Shown piece after piece: positions 25,825-39,484 of a stretch of 64,000 nucleotides of DNA. Origin of the DNA: Phylloscopus collybita (lineage: Eukaryota; Chordata; Aves; Passeriformes; Phylloscopidae); the NCBI GenBank assembly GCA_027886175.1, contig JAJNNQ010000026.1, forward strand, positions 18,382,001 to 18,446,000, written 5' to 3'. The notes under the pieces were generated by a model that worked only from the letters and a program-made list of their open reading frames with translations, made no database searches and was not told where the DNA came from. Made by a program: the position numbers and the translations under genes. The first letter of the stretch is position 1. Every line of letters starts with the position of its first letter.

Positions 25825-26117
25825 TCAGTCACATCAGGTGGCATTTGGGGGATGACCAGGGGATCAGGTCCAACAACCATGTTGTGCCAGGGGAAACTTA
25901 GATTGGGTATCATGAAAAATTTATTCATGGAAAGGGTTGTTACGTATTAGAACAGGCTTCCTGGGGAAGTGGTAGAGTCAGTTTCTGGAGGTGTTTGAAA
26001 GACATGCAAATGTGACATTTAGGGACATGATTTAATGTTGGACTTGGCAGTGCTGGGTTATGGCTATACTTGATGATCTTAGAGGTCTTCCAACCTACAC
26101 AATTCTATGATTCTATT
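25825..26117 (+). mobile_element. CR1 LINE fragment, 3' end
   Basis: A sense-strand CR1 3' region. Landmarks are 'atgaaaaatttattcatgga', 'ttagaacaggcttcctgggg', 'aagtggtagagtcagtttct', 'tggaggtgtttgaaagacat', 'acttggcagtgctgggttat' and 'gatgatcttagaggtcttcc'. It ends with two near-perfect 8-base terminal repeats, 'attctatg' and 'attctatt'. The well kept end suggests it is younger than the copies at 9.3 and 11 kb. It has no coding part. Confidence 0.95.
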
Positions 26118-28435
26118 ACATACAGCAGTGTTTCCATTTGCTCAGACAAACTGTGCAATTTTAATTTGGGTCAGAGATGATGTATTCAGCTCATACTGCA
26201 CTTGGTAACCAAAAGAGTGTGCTGTCATACTGCTACAACAGGCTAAAGCAGAACGCCACCATGTGCTAACTTGAAACTTATGAGCACTTGCAAAGCAAAA
26301 GTCAAAAAGTGGAAATAATTTGTGGCATTTTCACACTTTCTTCTTTGGGAAAGAGCTACCAAAGTGGAACTTCTCTGAGGGATTGTGGTGGTTTCTTGGC
26401 CACTTCCAGTCAAAATAAGTTTTTTATTCAATAGCAGTTGATAAAACATCAGCTCTCTAGCTAATTTTCCCTGCTTATTCTTGTATTTATGTTTATCTAG
26501 TTTGACTTATTCCATTTTTCATTGCCATCATCTCTCCAATCAATTTTTATGCCATCCATTCCTCTGTGCTTTGTTTCCTGCTGCATTGTGAACTTTGTAG
26601 TGAAAATACATTATAATACAAGAGATGGAGAAAACAGCCAAAGGAAGCAGCCAAGGCAATAATACAAAAAAAAAAAAAAAGAAATCAATATTAAGCCAGG
26701 TGTTATGTTTGACTTCCTTATGAAGAAAGCCCTGGAGGAAGAAGTGAGAAGGCTTAGTCGGGAGCAATGGGTTTGATGTTCTTGGTATATGTGCCTTTCC
26801 ATGACATCCCAAATCCTTCCTCTTATCATTCCCTGCTAAATAACCCTTCAACACTCCAGACTTATTCTTGCTGTAAAAAGCCCTAACCAGTAGCAGAGAC
26901 ATCTCTGCCTCCTGGGCAACACAGACACAAATTCCCATTTTGGTGCTGACCACCCCTTGAAATGTGTTTTGATCTTGTTCTCAAATCTAGCCATCACACA
27001 GGCTTTCAATATTTGGGAGCACACTGCTATGCCAGCCCTGCTCACAAAAAGGGAAGGAAAAACCATGTCTTAGAACAGGATAAATATTACCAGTCACTTG
27101 ACAGTCACTTCCACCTATCGTAAGCACAAACCCCCGTCCCCAGGAGACACGCCTTACATTAATCATCCTACATTATGCAGCCATTGGATACAAAGATGAT
27201 GAAAGTTGTGCCCTTTGTGAGGTTGTTATTGACAAGTTTCACTGTGCCTCTGTGATGAACAGCTCTTATTTTTCTTGCCTCCCACACATGTTTCTAGGCA
27301 CACAAAACAATATTTAGCCTTTGCGGTATGTCACGGATTCAAATATGATTCTCCGTTAATTACACATTATTAGTAAAAGAATGTCCCTTTTGGTTGGGTT
27401 TGGATACCTTTGCTTAAGTATGCCTTATGCAGCAATTATTGGTGTTCTTTTCAAACCATCTATAATTCAGTTTCTTTCCTTTCTGTGCTTACATAAAATA
27501 CTATAAGCATCTTCTTTAGGTAAACAGGAAAATGTGCAAAATGTATCATTTTCTGGGATATTAAAAAAATGAAAATTCCTGCATAGTACCTAGGTTTGAT
27601 TATGCCTGCTTTTCCCCCACATTTTTCAATCTATTTTCAGCTCTTTTCTCATAGGAACGAGGGATTTTACACTGTAATAGCTTCTTCACTATCCTCAAAG
27701 GAAATAAAACCGATATCAGACTTTTCTATTAAGCAAGCAGTGAAATCAGTGTGCTGACAAGATGTTAATTTTTTAAAGTTTCCTCATTTCTTTTTTTAAA
27801 TGCTACTTCATTGAAGATAATTTGCCTTGTAGTTTTAAACTTAGATGGCAATTGTGTTGTCGCTTGTTTTCTCCATTTAAAATATTTGTAAATTCATCCA
27901 TTGATACTTCAAGCATTTATGCATTTTCACATAGGATTATTATACACTTAGGTTTTATTCATTTAAAAAGGATATGTTGTATTTCTTCTTCAAAGTAATG
28001 CCAAATCATTCAATTATATCCCCAAATGCAGTTTTTTCTCATTTTGGAAGAAAACCAGTTTCCCACCCTTTGCTCACTCCCTCACTGTCCCTGCCCTCTA
28101 ATTCCAGTGGTCATGAAAAGACATTTTCTTTCTTGACTGCTTCAGCATTGAGTGCTGCTCTCTTGTTAAAAAAGTCAAGCATTTCCTACTAAAACTTAAA
28201 CTGACATTTTTATTATACTGGTGATTCTGCTGAGTGAGGAGACCTTAGACAAAGGGCGCTTTTATAAGGGAACTATTCACAGGAGGCTCTGGGCTTCTCA
28301 GGGATGGGAAAAGCTTTACCTAGTGACAACTAAGGGCAGCAAAACAGAACAAAACTGAATGCTGTAACAGTGCCTCAGATTTCCCAAGCCGAAAGACTGG
28401 TTACAGGCTGCAGCATTGACCCTTTAAAGGTAGGA
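26118..28435. other. Non-coding stretch; possible conserved segment
   Basis: No gene recognised. A 15-A run lies at 26666-26680, inside the antisense frame of 137 codons at 26540-26953; that frame therefore reads a poly-Phe stretch and is judged chance. The part at about 27,100-27,480 is free of repeats I know and contains motif-like sections such as 'tgtcacggattcaaatatga' followed by 'ttaattac'. It could be a conserved non-coding element, but this cannot be shown from one sequence. Confidence 0.4.
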
Positions 28436-28496
28436 GATAATGAAGCATGAAGATAATGAATATTAATGAAGATAATGAATAATAATGAAGATAATA
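28436..28496 (+). repeat. Imperfect tandem repeat, about 19-bp unit
   Basis: About three imperfect copies of a unit close to 'aatgaagataatgaataat'. A local tandem duplication of AT-rich sequence. Confidence 0.8.
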
Positions 28497-31400
28497 TCAA
28501 ACAATAGAAGAAGGTGGGTCCAGAGAGATGATGCGATATTTCCTCTGATTTTAAGATCATGTCATTAAAAAAGATACAGAACAAGGAAGACTGAAAATGT
28601 CATAGCTGCAGAAGAGACATTATGCAGACAGTTCTGATAGTAAGAAGACCGACAAGACTCAAACGAGGATAAAATATTTGTGCCTTTGCTAATAATTTAG
28701 AAGTTAGAAATCACTATTTTGCTTAATTCAGTACCCCCACCTCGAGCTAATTTGGCTGCTCATTTAGGATTTAAAAGAAACAATTGACAGGTGGTGACCT
28801 GTCATATTTGGCTTTAAATAGAGCTAGTGGAAATAGTTTTTATTATTCATTAATCTTTGGCTCCTTTAGTCATACAGAGTTATGTGCTGTTGCAAGGAGC
28901 TCAAGGATAAAAACCCATGGGGTTGAATACAATCCCTTGTTTGGACATTTCCCTCCAGTTCTTCTTTCTCCAGCCACTCTAACATTTTCCTCATGCTCAT
29001 GAACAGGACACAAAAATTACAACTTTGAGTTTACCTGCTGCCTGAAGATGATAATCTCTAAACCAGAACATAAACAGATTTCTTTGAATATATTTGAAGA
29101 GACAATGTTTATTAAATTTTCTGAAGCTATGAAAATTTTTGGGATTCCTGAATTTGGAAGGTCCTTTGAGGCCCATGACTGGACTGCATACACTGCAGGT
29201 CCCCACAGGTTTGGTGTGGAGTTTTTAGCTAATCAAACTCTGTGCATGCCAGGAGATCAGACTTCATTTCTAATTGGCAGTAGTCCATATCTACAGACAC
29301 AAAAGAGGGGTATCCATGTGAGAGTTTTATGTGGTCCTATCACCTGACAGTGCCCACTTCCATATTTTCTTAAAGATGCTCTTTTAGCATAAAACTAATT
29401 CAACTTTTCCCCTTGAGAAAGAAAAATAAGGAATACATACAAAGCAAGGTAGCTAGAAAGCAATAATTTTTTAATATTTGAAATAAGTGGCATCTCATAG
29501 GAGGAAAAAATGGGATTATCATGCAGTTTATCATCCTGCTCTCAGAAGTAGGAAGGGCAAAGGGAAAGTGATTTTCCTTGTAGCATGAGGCAGCCATACT
29601 GCTGTAAATGCCATGGGTTTGCACATGACCACTTTGCTGCCAGTAACACCAGTCTTTTTTTTTATTTTTTTTTTTTAGCAAAGTTCAGCTCAGTCTTTTC
29701 AAGTACTTAATATGTGACTACCCTCATAAGGAAGCTTTGGATGGAATTTGGGGGAAATTTGCACCTCGATAATCCAAAAATCAGGCCGCATAAACCCAGC
29801 ATTTTGCACCTGTCTTAGTAAATCACTGGTCCCTTAAAACTCGTATTAAAATCCTTAATTTTTACAGATATGCTTGCCTTTCTTGTTAATTTTAAAGGTA
29901 ATTTCTAACTGGAAACACATTGAGAAATAATTTTTGTAATGCAGCCATTGCGTTTTCAACAATTTATCTGCAGTGGCTGTTGCAGTCTTCAATGTTTCTT
30001 TTTTCTTCTCTGTCTTTACTTAGCCTAAAAAGGTTTCATTAATTTTTCTCTCTTTAGGTTTTTTCCTTTAAAACCCTTCTTTGGATGGACATTTTCAGTT
30101 TGTTACATGCTGCTGTTATTTCAAGTCTTAAAAAAGCGCTTTATTCCCTACATCTCAGCACAACTTGGGAAGATCATTAAATCACCCACTCTGAATGATA
30201 GGTTTACTGTAATTTCTTTCTAAAGATAAAAATCTTTAATCATAAAGAAACAAATCCTGTTGGACATAAATTATCATTCATTTACAAAGTTTCTCTCTTG
30301 TTAAAAAACGTACAAGCCAACCCAAAACTTAATGAGGCTGGGTTCATAAAGAAATGTTCCTTCCTTGAGGAGATAGCAATGATGGTGTGTTCATAATAAT
30401 TCAACTACAGTAAAATTTAAGGAGTCCAGGGTTAAGTACAGAGATCTCAAAAGCCACATCTTAAACTTGTTTTTATTCACTAAAAATTCTGTGTCTTCAA
30501 AAAAAAAGCCAAGATAACACATATTTACTCCCCCAAATCTTGACAAAGAGTAAGAAAGTGTTCATTCTTTCAAACATTGAAACTCAATTTACTCTTCTTC
30601 TGTATCAATGAGTGAAGTTTAAATGTCTTTAGGAAAACAGCCTGTGTGAACAGCAGAATAAGTTTTGTGCACTCCAAAGGAACTTTTTAAGAAACTTTTT
30701 TTTTTCTAAATTATGCTATTTGTACAGATAATAAAGTTCTAAATGTGCAATAAAAAATAGATTTTTAATCATTAGTGCAATAATTTCACCCAGAAAAAAG
30801 GTGTCTCATATTTAGTATCACAGCAAGAGCTTTTTATACTGCCTCCAAAAAGATATGCTGAACTGCGTTTAATTACTTTCTTAAACAAATAAAAATTATT
30901 GTTGCTGTAAAGAGATAGTAAGAATCAGAACCAGAGTAAATTTGAAGTGCTGATAAAAATATAGATCATGCTGACCATACTGAAGCAATTTTCTAAAATT
31001 AGCATTAAAGATCTAATGATATGCATGCAGTTTCACATTATTAAAATAAATATATGTGTAATCAGCATAATTCAGTTTCATTTAGCATCACTACAAATCT
31101 ATATAAAGAAAACCTATATTTTTAGTCCAATTTACTCATCTTGACACAGTCATAAAAATAAAGCTCATTTCCAAGGACTGAAATTTATTGCTTTTACCAA
31201 GAACAGGCAAGTTCTGGAGAATGGACTGATAACACTACAGTGGCCGTAATAGACAGAAATCAAATTACATTGGATGTAACACTTGAGGTCTTTTAAACAT
31301 CCTTTTAAACAAGTATGAAAAATGACAATGGTGGAATATTTTGGAATGAGGTTTCTTTTATTTAAGGGAAAAAATACACTTCCTTAATTAGAAAAGAGTT

Positions 31401-32350
31401 TCAAAAACAATTCTATTCAGCAGGTGTGAACAGCATATATTCAGGATTTCTCAGAGGAGAGGGGTTACAGAACTCCCTTAATTTCCTTTGAAAACATGGT
31501 TTGTTCTGTGGTCTCTGTGAAGAAGGAGATCTGTTTTTCCAGATTTTCCAAGACTATTTTGAAAGCCTTCAGTGGTGTCAGTGAAGGACTCTGAGGTTAA
31601 AACGTTTCCCTTTACCCTTGTGATAGGTTCCCTGTGACAGTTCCCCAGCTGATGAGAGTTTGCAGACAAGCCTGGAGGGTACCCAGGGAGTTGTGCTGGC
31701 TGCTGCAGCCTGGCATTCCCAGCTTCACAGCAGCAGGGAGGAGCAAACTCTTAGAACACCATGGATTGTTTATTTCTCTGGATGCTCCAACACACCTGTG
31801 ATGTTCTGACCTTGCACGAGGAAACTGAGTCACACAGAGCAGTGGGAGTGATGCTGTGAAGGTGTTCCTGGAGGCCTGATTTTTTTTCTAGGTGTTTGTG
31901 AAGCTCCCTAAGTGGAAGACTACTAATCAGAAGCAACAGGAAGAACATGAAGCAAAATAACTTTAAAACTACCTGCCAGGGTATAGAGCAAAATTGAGCT
32001 AACTGCAACCTCAACTAGCAATCCAGATGATAAAACTCTACAAAATACATATCCAAACTGAATATTCTCTGAAGTCTGTGCTCTGGCATTTTTCTTCTCA
32101 ACCTCATCCAGTGACATAAGAACTGCCTCTTAAGGGTGGTAACCCAATGCTCGAAATTCTTCAACGACTTTCTCAGTCTTGTACCAAAAGTAAAAGAGCG
32201 AAATCTATCTAGAAATCGATATTTATCTGCATGGGACAAGAGGACTGTGATCCCTAAGTCATGTAGAGGATACAATGTTGGTCTACAAAGTAGTTATGCA
32301 TCACATTAAATGAATTGAATTGAGGGTTTCCACTTCCAAAATCCATTCTC
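28497..32350. other. AT-rich non-coding stretch
   Basis: No gene recognised. The + strand frame at 29048-29347 (99 codons) is open but has no family I recognise and no splice context. A T-rich run with a single A lies at 29655-29676. The part at about 30,000-31,150 is unique-looking and very AT-rich, with many TAAT cores. The part at 31,640-31,870 is somewhat richer in GC, with no recognised element. Confidence 0.45.
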
Positions 32351-32382
32351 AAAAAAGAAAAAAAAAAAAAAAAAGAAAAAAA
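32351..32382. repeat. A-rich tract
   Basis: Runs of A broken only by single G residues. It may be the tail of an unrecognised retroelement or simple sequence. Confidence 0.9.
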
Positions 32383-32633
32383 GTTTGTGAACTAGACTCC
32401 TTTTTCATAAGACTGCAAGAAGAAAAACCCAAACCAAAATCAAACACAATGTGACCTGAAATTCAATAACCTAACACAAACCAGAAGTTTTCCTGAACGT
32501 TTTAGAAGCAAAATGCTGTATTTCATATGGTCATTAAATCACTGATGTCATAATTCTTTAGAATACCATGGTCTAGAATATAGTCTAGGATTAAAATTCA
32601 GAATGAAAATTATTATTGTTTGTGAGCATTACC

Positions 32634-32658
32634 AAAAAAAAAAAAAAAAAAAAAAAAA
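32634..32658. repeat. Poly-A tract (25 A)
   Basis: An uninterrupted run of 25 A followed by 'ggaaaatcc'. No element body was recognised upstream. Confidence 0.95.
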
Positions 32659-35600
32659 GGAAAATCCATTAATTTCTAAAGTTATAAAGTAGATAATATA
32701 TTTAATGTGTTACAAAACAATGTTGATAATACATGAAGAAAATCCAGATGTTTATGGAGTCACCAGTTCCTAAAACATAAAAAAACATGCAAACCTAAAA
32801 TTCAGATACAATCTTTTGTGATTAATGATAAAAGAAATTACTGAGGCATAAATGATAGAATTACTACTACCTTTATTCTTTGGCAAAACTCAAACAAGAA
32901 CCTCTCCTGTGAAAGTGGATAAGCATCAGATACAGAAGATATTAAACAATGCCTTCTCTGTCCATGTGGAGGGCTCAGAATGAACGAGCCAAGGACCTGA
33001 GTATTTTCCAAGAGAAAGTGATAGTCAGAGGACCACTTTCCAAGAAGTGGCATGTGCTCATGGTGCATCTTCGTACAACTGATTTAGCTCTCAAAACTGC
33101 AGTAGAAAAGGGTACACCCCCTAGCATTCTGCCCCCCACCCAGCTATTTTTGTTACAGTCACACCTTTCTCCCACTGTTTTCTTGAGGTATAATTTAAAC
33201 CTGCCTTCACTCATGCTCATAAAACCTTCAGCTATTTTTGCTAGAGAAAAATAAAAAGCACAGATGAAAATATTTGACCATCTTGGAACATACAGCAGAA
33301 TAGGTGAGATGAATGAAGCAGTAATATATAAAGAGCAAGACCTAATGAGCAAGTAAAATATGCAGAAAATCAAAGGCCTGGTGTAGAGAGTTATGTTTAT
33401 CAGAAGAAGCAGCTGCTCTGGGAAAGCTGCAGCTCATGGCATCAAATCATGAGTCATCATCACCAATTCCCCATGCCCTACCTCATAACCAAAAAACACA
33501 GAGACTAACCAAAAGGTTCAAGTAAAAGGCTTATCTTCAGTTATGAAGCAAGATGAACAGTCAAGGGGACTACTACTTTGTGAAAGTATTATCATAGCAT
33601 TAGATATTTCCATGCTGATTACTCACCCTGATTTAAATTCCTACTGGTGAGTAGGCATACTGATGACAATAGTACTATCTGCTTAAGTATATGATCATCC
33701 AAGTATGGGAGATGAATTTGGATTAGGAATCACCAAGGTTAAGATAGTTCAAATTATACATCAAAAATATAACTTCTTAACATGTTGCCTATGAAAACTA
33801 TTCTGTATAGAAATGGACTGATTTTATTCCTACTGATCCTTCTTTTTATTACAAGTAAAACTTCTATAAGCCAAAAAATTGTCTTTATTTCTGCACAACT
33901 TCACAGTTCTGAAAAGGGTCAAGAAAAATAAAATTACTAAAAAATTTGTTAAATTACAGAAAGAGTATGTGTAAAGTAGAAAAAAATCCATCTCATTTTT
34001 GAAGCACAGTTTTATCCAACTTCAGTGGACTCACTCAAACCCATTATCACTCTCCAGGCTCCACCTGAACTACCCCAGTAGTATAGAATTCTTTTTTTTT
34101 TTTGTAGAACTGAAAAAAGAACTCAAAAATGATAGCTCAATATAAGACTATAAGGTGTGCCCAAAAATTATGCAAATCAAAAAGACACATGAATGTTTTT
34201 AAAATAAACATTATGGTTTTGTTTTGGTTCTTTTTTTTTTTTTTTCCCTTATTGGACACCTTTTGAAGGTATTGTCTACATTCATGATATCTAGAAAGTA
34301 AGGATTTGGAAACACATCATCCTTCATCATCCTCTGGTTATATAGACATGATTACCTTGATTAACCTCTACCTACCCTCATCCCATCACCAAAAAGTTAT
34401 AATTTCTCTGATCCAGAAGTTCAATTTCTCACATTAGTACATGCTCATAGTTTGTTTCAGGCTAAAACATCCAGTGTAACCCAAGTACTTTAAACAGTAT
34501 CTGTTTGCTAACAGAACTGAGAAGACAATAATATGCTTAGCAGTTGGAAAGGATTTTGCATAAAAAGTGCACCATAAAATATACACCTATTACTGTGTGT
34601 ATATTTCTAGCTTTCTCTCTCTTTTTTTTTTTTTTTTTTTCTGTCTAATGGCATTTGAGATTTTCATGCAATGCTATAATTTTCTAAGTTGGAGCATTAA
34701 GAAAAAAAATATCATAGCACATATTACAGAATAATGAGATTAGGTATCACTAGCCCTCTCATGTGACCATGAGTGGTAGGAAAACTTTGCCGTGAATTTT
34801 TAGGAGCAGAGCCAATGTAAAGACATTGCTGCTATAAAAGCAGACTTTGTTCCCTTATTTTGTGTGCCTTATTAATTTTAAAAATCCGATAAGAAACCGA
34901 TGTGTGTGTGAAAGAATTAAAGTCAACTTTCTGGTCCAAGAAGTCAGAGCTGGATCTCACACCTGCTGTCTCCATGCTTTTCTCCAGGTACAAAGGCAGC
35001 TTAGAGAACAGAATAAGTTCAAATGCTCGTGCTGTCCTAATACAGTGCCCAGGAAGGGGCAATTTCCTCAGAGCAGCTCATCTCTAGCTCTAGCTCATCT
35101 CTGCTGGGAATGACAGTCATAAAATTAGCTGAGCCGTGTGTTTATTGGTTTAGGATTTCCTTACACACAGATTGTCATTCCCCAACCTAGAAGTACTTTT
35201 AGGGGAAACAACACAGTTGTGACAAAGAGTAATAAATCGAAATGGAGACCAGTCTCTATTCCAATGTAAAGATATTTTTCTAGGCAAACACAAATTTGAT
35301 CCTACCCAGTCAAAATACTTTCTCTTGCAAAACCCTATTAAGCACTAATATTACAGGGTCTAACTTAAAAGACATCTATTCAGCTGGTAAAATGATAATA
35401 ACTGTACAGAAAGCTTTCAGAAAATTTTCAGTTTTATCCTCCATAGTCTTGCAATTCTAAAAGAAGTATTGATATGTCATGAAAAGTTTCAGAAAATCTT
35501 ATTTGGAAGGGCACTGAGCATTTATTGCAAAATTTAGGTTGTGTATCCTTTTGGCTTAGGAATAATTAGTGATTTACACTTGTCTGCCAGCATTCAGCTT

Positions 35601-38600
35601 GAATTCATTAACAAAAAATAAAGACAGGACTTTTCTGTAATTTAGTTAATTCAGAACTGAACATCATGATGTTCTCACTTTTTTCCTGATTAACATCTTC
35701 TTTAATACAGATGTGCATACATGCAGAAATTGCAGGGTGAGGGAATGATTGCAATGCTTCTCAGGAGAGCATGTACTCAGTAGCAGCAAATGGGTTATGT
35801 GAGATGTCTCTAAGATGTCTCTGAAGGTTTGTGATGGTCTGTCCAAAACCAAGTTAGAAACTGAAAGAACATGGATCTGGAAGAAACTTGCTAAATATGT
35901 AGATTTTTCTAGTCTGTTTGCTATTAAAAAATTCATATGAATTTTTGTATTCTGACAGTGAATTAGGCTGGTTTCAGCAGTGTTTCTTTACTCAGTGTGC
36001 AGTGCTGCATGAACACAGCTGTGCAGCTCCACAATGGCTTCTGTGCTGGCAGCTCAAATATCCGTGTGTCACAGTCCTCTGCTTTCCCAACTGCAGGGGT
36101 AGCACAGCAAGCTCATCTGGCTCTTTTCCTACTGCAATCTACACATAACCCACATCAAGCACACTGGAAACTGAAAGTCTTGTAGAAATATAATTTATAG
36201 TCTTAAATAATGGAGTCATATTTTAAAAAGAAGCCTCCATGGTACATGTTCTCCACGGAAGCCCCTCTGTAGTGCTCTACAGGCTCTCTCCTTTATAGAG
36301 GGAGAGACTCTAAGAGGCAGGTCCAGAAAGTGCAGTGAATTGCCCTCTTGGGATGGCTTTCTCTCTCCTAACTACAGAAGAACTCTTGAAGGTTAGCTGA
36401 CTTCTTAGTGGCTAAAGTTATCTGAGGGAAAAAACCACTCATGAGTGCATTTTGAACCTCTTAGGGCTCACAACTTTGGGTCAATTATATATAATATTAC
36501 AAGCAAGATCATGACCCTGAGTGATAAAATACTGCTAGAAAAGATGGGAAGGTACAGAAGATGAGAAAGAAAGGTGCAGATTACTAGTAACAAAAAGGAG
36601 GAAAAAATATGGCGATTAAAATAATTAAACCTAAAATTTAAGTGGCTTCACATGGAAGCTTAGGCTGTCTTTCAAATTAATTAAATACTTAACTGTCAGA
36701 GGCCCACTGACTTTAAAGAAAACTCAGGGATTTCAAAATGCAAATATTTAAAGTTCGCTTTCCCACACACATTAATGTGCAGCCAATCCATAGCTGAGGA
36801 TTTGACTTTAGCAGGAACTCTACGCCATTCTGGCATATCTGTGCTTCAGAAAGAAAATATAGACTTTGCAGAACTCACAGAGAGACATAAACCCAAGAAT
36901 AATTTGAAAGATTAATATATTGTTGAATAGATATATTCTAGTCACTGGACTGTAAGTCCAGGAAGAATGCAAGGCAATATTGGTCTATCCAAGAATTGGA
37001 GGGTAGTCATCCAAAAAGAACTACACATGTAACAATGAAGCTACACATTATAATCAGAAAAAATAACATTTTCCATCCTGTTAAAACTTAGATTTTTTGT
37101 GTGTGTGTTTTAACACACATTGTTTTGGGTCAGAGGAAGTTGTAAAAGGTTAACAGGTGAAGAGGCAGATTACTGCCTGCCTACCACCAATAGATTCCAG
37201 ATATTTTTGCAGACATTGACAAAATAAATATTTGGAAAATTCTAATGCTTTTGTCAACTTAATCCTGCTTCAGAAAGGTTTCATTCTAAACGGGGAATAA
37301 TAAATATAAAGTGTTTGTTTTCTTTCATTTTCCACATTAGGGAAGACTTGCCACAAAATCTTCTCTGGAATTATTTCTAGGATTTGAAAAATGCTCAAGA
37401 AGCATTAGGAAGCATGAATGCCCAGCTGAACTTGAATAAATTATATTTTTAAGGATATCAGCAAATCAGCTTTAGTGCTGCAAAAACATGTAGAAAATAA
37501 AATGTAAAAGATATACTATTTTGAGTTATCAAGTTAATCTAGAGATGCTTTCAAGGACACAGGACCCATGAAGACTTAAATGTCTTCAATAGGAAGAGCA
37601 ACTGGTAAAGGACCGGTAAAGTAAAGATCTTTTTGAGTAAATAGTCTGTCAAAACTGACTATTTATGGGAAAAGATATTAACTTTCATCTGAAGCCTAAT
37701 TCCCTGAATTAAAACATTTTTCTACTCCTTCGAACATTAACTTATTTTATGCTTTTGCCACTTGAATACCTTCTGGCAATAAATGGAGACAAAGTGGTGA
37801 AGTAATGATGGAAAGGCATATTATCACTCACTAGACTGTATCTCCTATGTGAAAGGAGAGAGATCTTTATTTCCCCAAACTGGATACTCAGATCTTGCTC
37901 TAAAATGTTAAATTCATGAAATGTTTCCATTATTAGCACCTTCGTGTATTCCTAAGCATTTCTTTTTAATGTCCTAAATGACTACCAGCTCTATTGAGTG
38001 ATTCAGTAGCCACTTTGCACAATACCAAGTCAAGCATTCAGATACCACCAACACTTTCCAGCCTCCAGACAGCTGCAGCACAGTCCAAGCTCGTGGTGCT
38101 CAGGCATCACCTCCCTCCAGCCCTGACCCTGCCAAGGTTCTTGGACTCCAAACTTGTTTTCAAGAGGTAGCAGTCTCACAGGCACACCCCACAGAGAGAA
38201 CTATTATGTTTTCTGAGAACATGCTTGCCAGAGCAGATGCCACATGGATGGGAGGGAAAAAAAAAAATAGAAGCAAGACTTTCTGAAACTGCAGAAAATT
38301 AAATTGCCTCTCGGGAACCTGACAAGCCCACTTCATCTGATCTACAGAGAATATAAGACTTAAGATTGTCTGCCTCTCAGGGGGTTCCCATTAACCAGAA
38401 AGTATTTGTTATTTGACAAGACAACTTTTTAATTTTCCTCTCTTGGAACTATTCAGTTTGCTTTTAAATATTTATTCAGCCAAATAGCAAGCAATTCACT
38501 CCACAGACCAATGTAAGTCTGCTGTTCTGTGAAGAAAGGGGGTCAGGTTTAAGTTCCTGCTCCATTAGTTATTTAATCAATTATCCAAATTGGCAAGGTT

Positions 38601-38699
38601 TCAAGGGGAGAAAGTCACTAACTTCATCCCAAAATAACCATTCAGTGAGTAGCTAGGGCACATTTCTGACCTGAAAATACCTATGAGTGAAATTTTTTC
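32659..38699. other. AT-rich non-coding stretch
   Basis: No gene recognised. T runs lie at 34092-34103, 34231-34245 and 34622-34640. Frames at 32,950-33,370 and 34,830-35,110 overlap on opposite strands and have no recognisable domains. Slightly GC-richer patches occur near 36,000-36,140, 36,240-36,360 and 38,040-38,200. They do not match a repeat I can name, though old LTR or CR1 pieces are possible. Confidence 0.45.
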
Positions 38700-38775
38700 T
38701 CAACTCGGGAGTGTGTTTATGTGTTTAAAATGTCATCCACCCCAGTGGTAAGTGCTCTAATCACTGGATATTTGG
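38700..38775 (-). repeat. tRNA-like SINE relic, inverted (candidate)
   Basis: Read on the + strand, 'cagtggtaagtgctctaatc' followed by 'actgga' is close to the reverse complement of a tRNA A-box region (the 'agtggttagagcac' type). The upstream 'caactcgggag' could be a decayed reverse B-box ('gaacccggg' type). This arrangement is typical of old tRNA-derived SINEs in reptile genomes. It is too diverged to be a functional tRNA gene. The call rests on pattern recall and needs an alignment. Confidence 0.4.
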
Positions 38776-39484
38776 GCATCAATTAACAGCATGTTCTAAT
38801 AATTTTGGAAGAAAGGCAGATTGGTCTTATATGTTTATTTTCGGGGGACCTCAGTAGAGACCTCCCCAGTGCTGAAAGGAGATACCTTAAAAGTGTAGGT
38901 TTTATGTGTATTACTGTCCCACCATATTTTCTTGAAACTATTCTTCTGCTTGATGATTTCTCTTGTTGCCCCTCTTAGCCATCTATCTCCTGTGCTTTGT
39001 GCAGGAAGCCTAACTCAGGGTAGAGAAAGTCTTCATAAACAAAGTACCTCTCAGTTAGACATTGCAATGCTTGATGGTTGCATCCAAAAGAGTGTTAGGG
39101 TTCTAAAACCAGAACAATTCACTACATCACTTTGTCTCCCTGTTGGATGAAATACCCATATTTTAGTGTTTGTGAGGTGTATAGGCAACCCTCAGGAAGG
39201 TAAGAGGTACAGACTGGGCAGTGGGAAACCCAGAGAACTATGTAATGTCATGGCCCCAAAAAGGAACTTTGATACACAGGAGAGTGTAAATCACAAAGTC
39301 TGTTTTAAATTTTACCCGGCCAGAAGTTAAGCACCCTGTATAGGATTAAAAAGAGATGCATCTATCTGTTAAGACTTATTTTGTTAGCAAAGTAAACTTA
39401 TATTTAGAAACTGGAAAGAGGGGGAAAAAGAAATGGAATCAAGCCTTTTAAAATAAAAAGATAAGAGATGTGCTGTTGTTCTCC
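38776..39484. other. Non-coding stretch between two tRNA-like relics
   Basis: A + strand frame of 72 codons at 38932-39150 has a hydrophobic start ('MKLFFCLMISLVAPLSHL') that superficially resembles a signal peptide. No family is recognised and there is no splice or promoter context, so chance is likely. No other feature was seen. Confidence 0.4.

Noticed and set aside
26540..26953. Antisense frame of 137 codons
   Set aside because: It crosses a poly-A tract, giving a run of phenylalanines, and overlaps another frame in a different phase.
29048..29347. Sense frame of 99 codons with a globular-looking composition
   Set aside because: It looked exon-like at first, but I recognise no family and saw no matching acceptor and donor.
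38932..39150. Frame with a signal-peptide-like start
   Set aside because: The hydrophobic start comes from T-rich codons; no family, no cysteine pattern of a known secreted peptide and no gene context.
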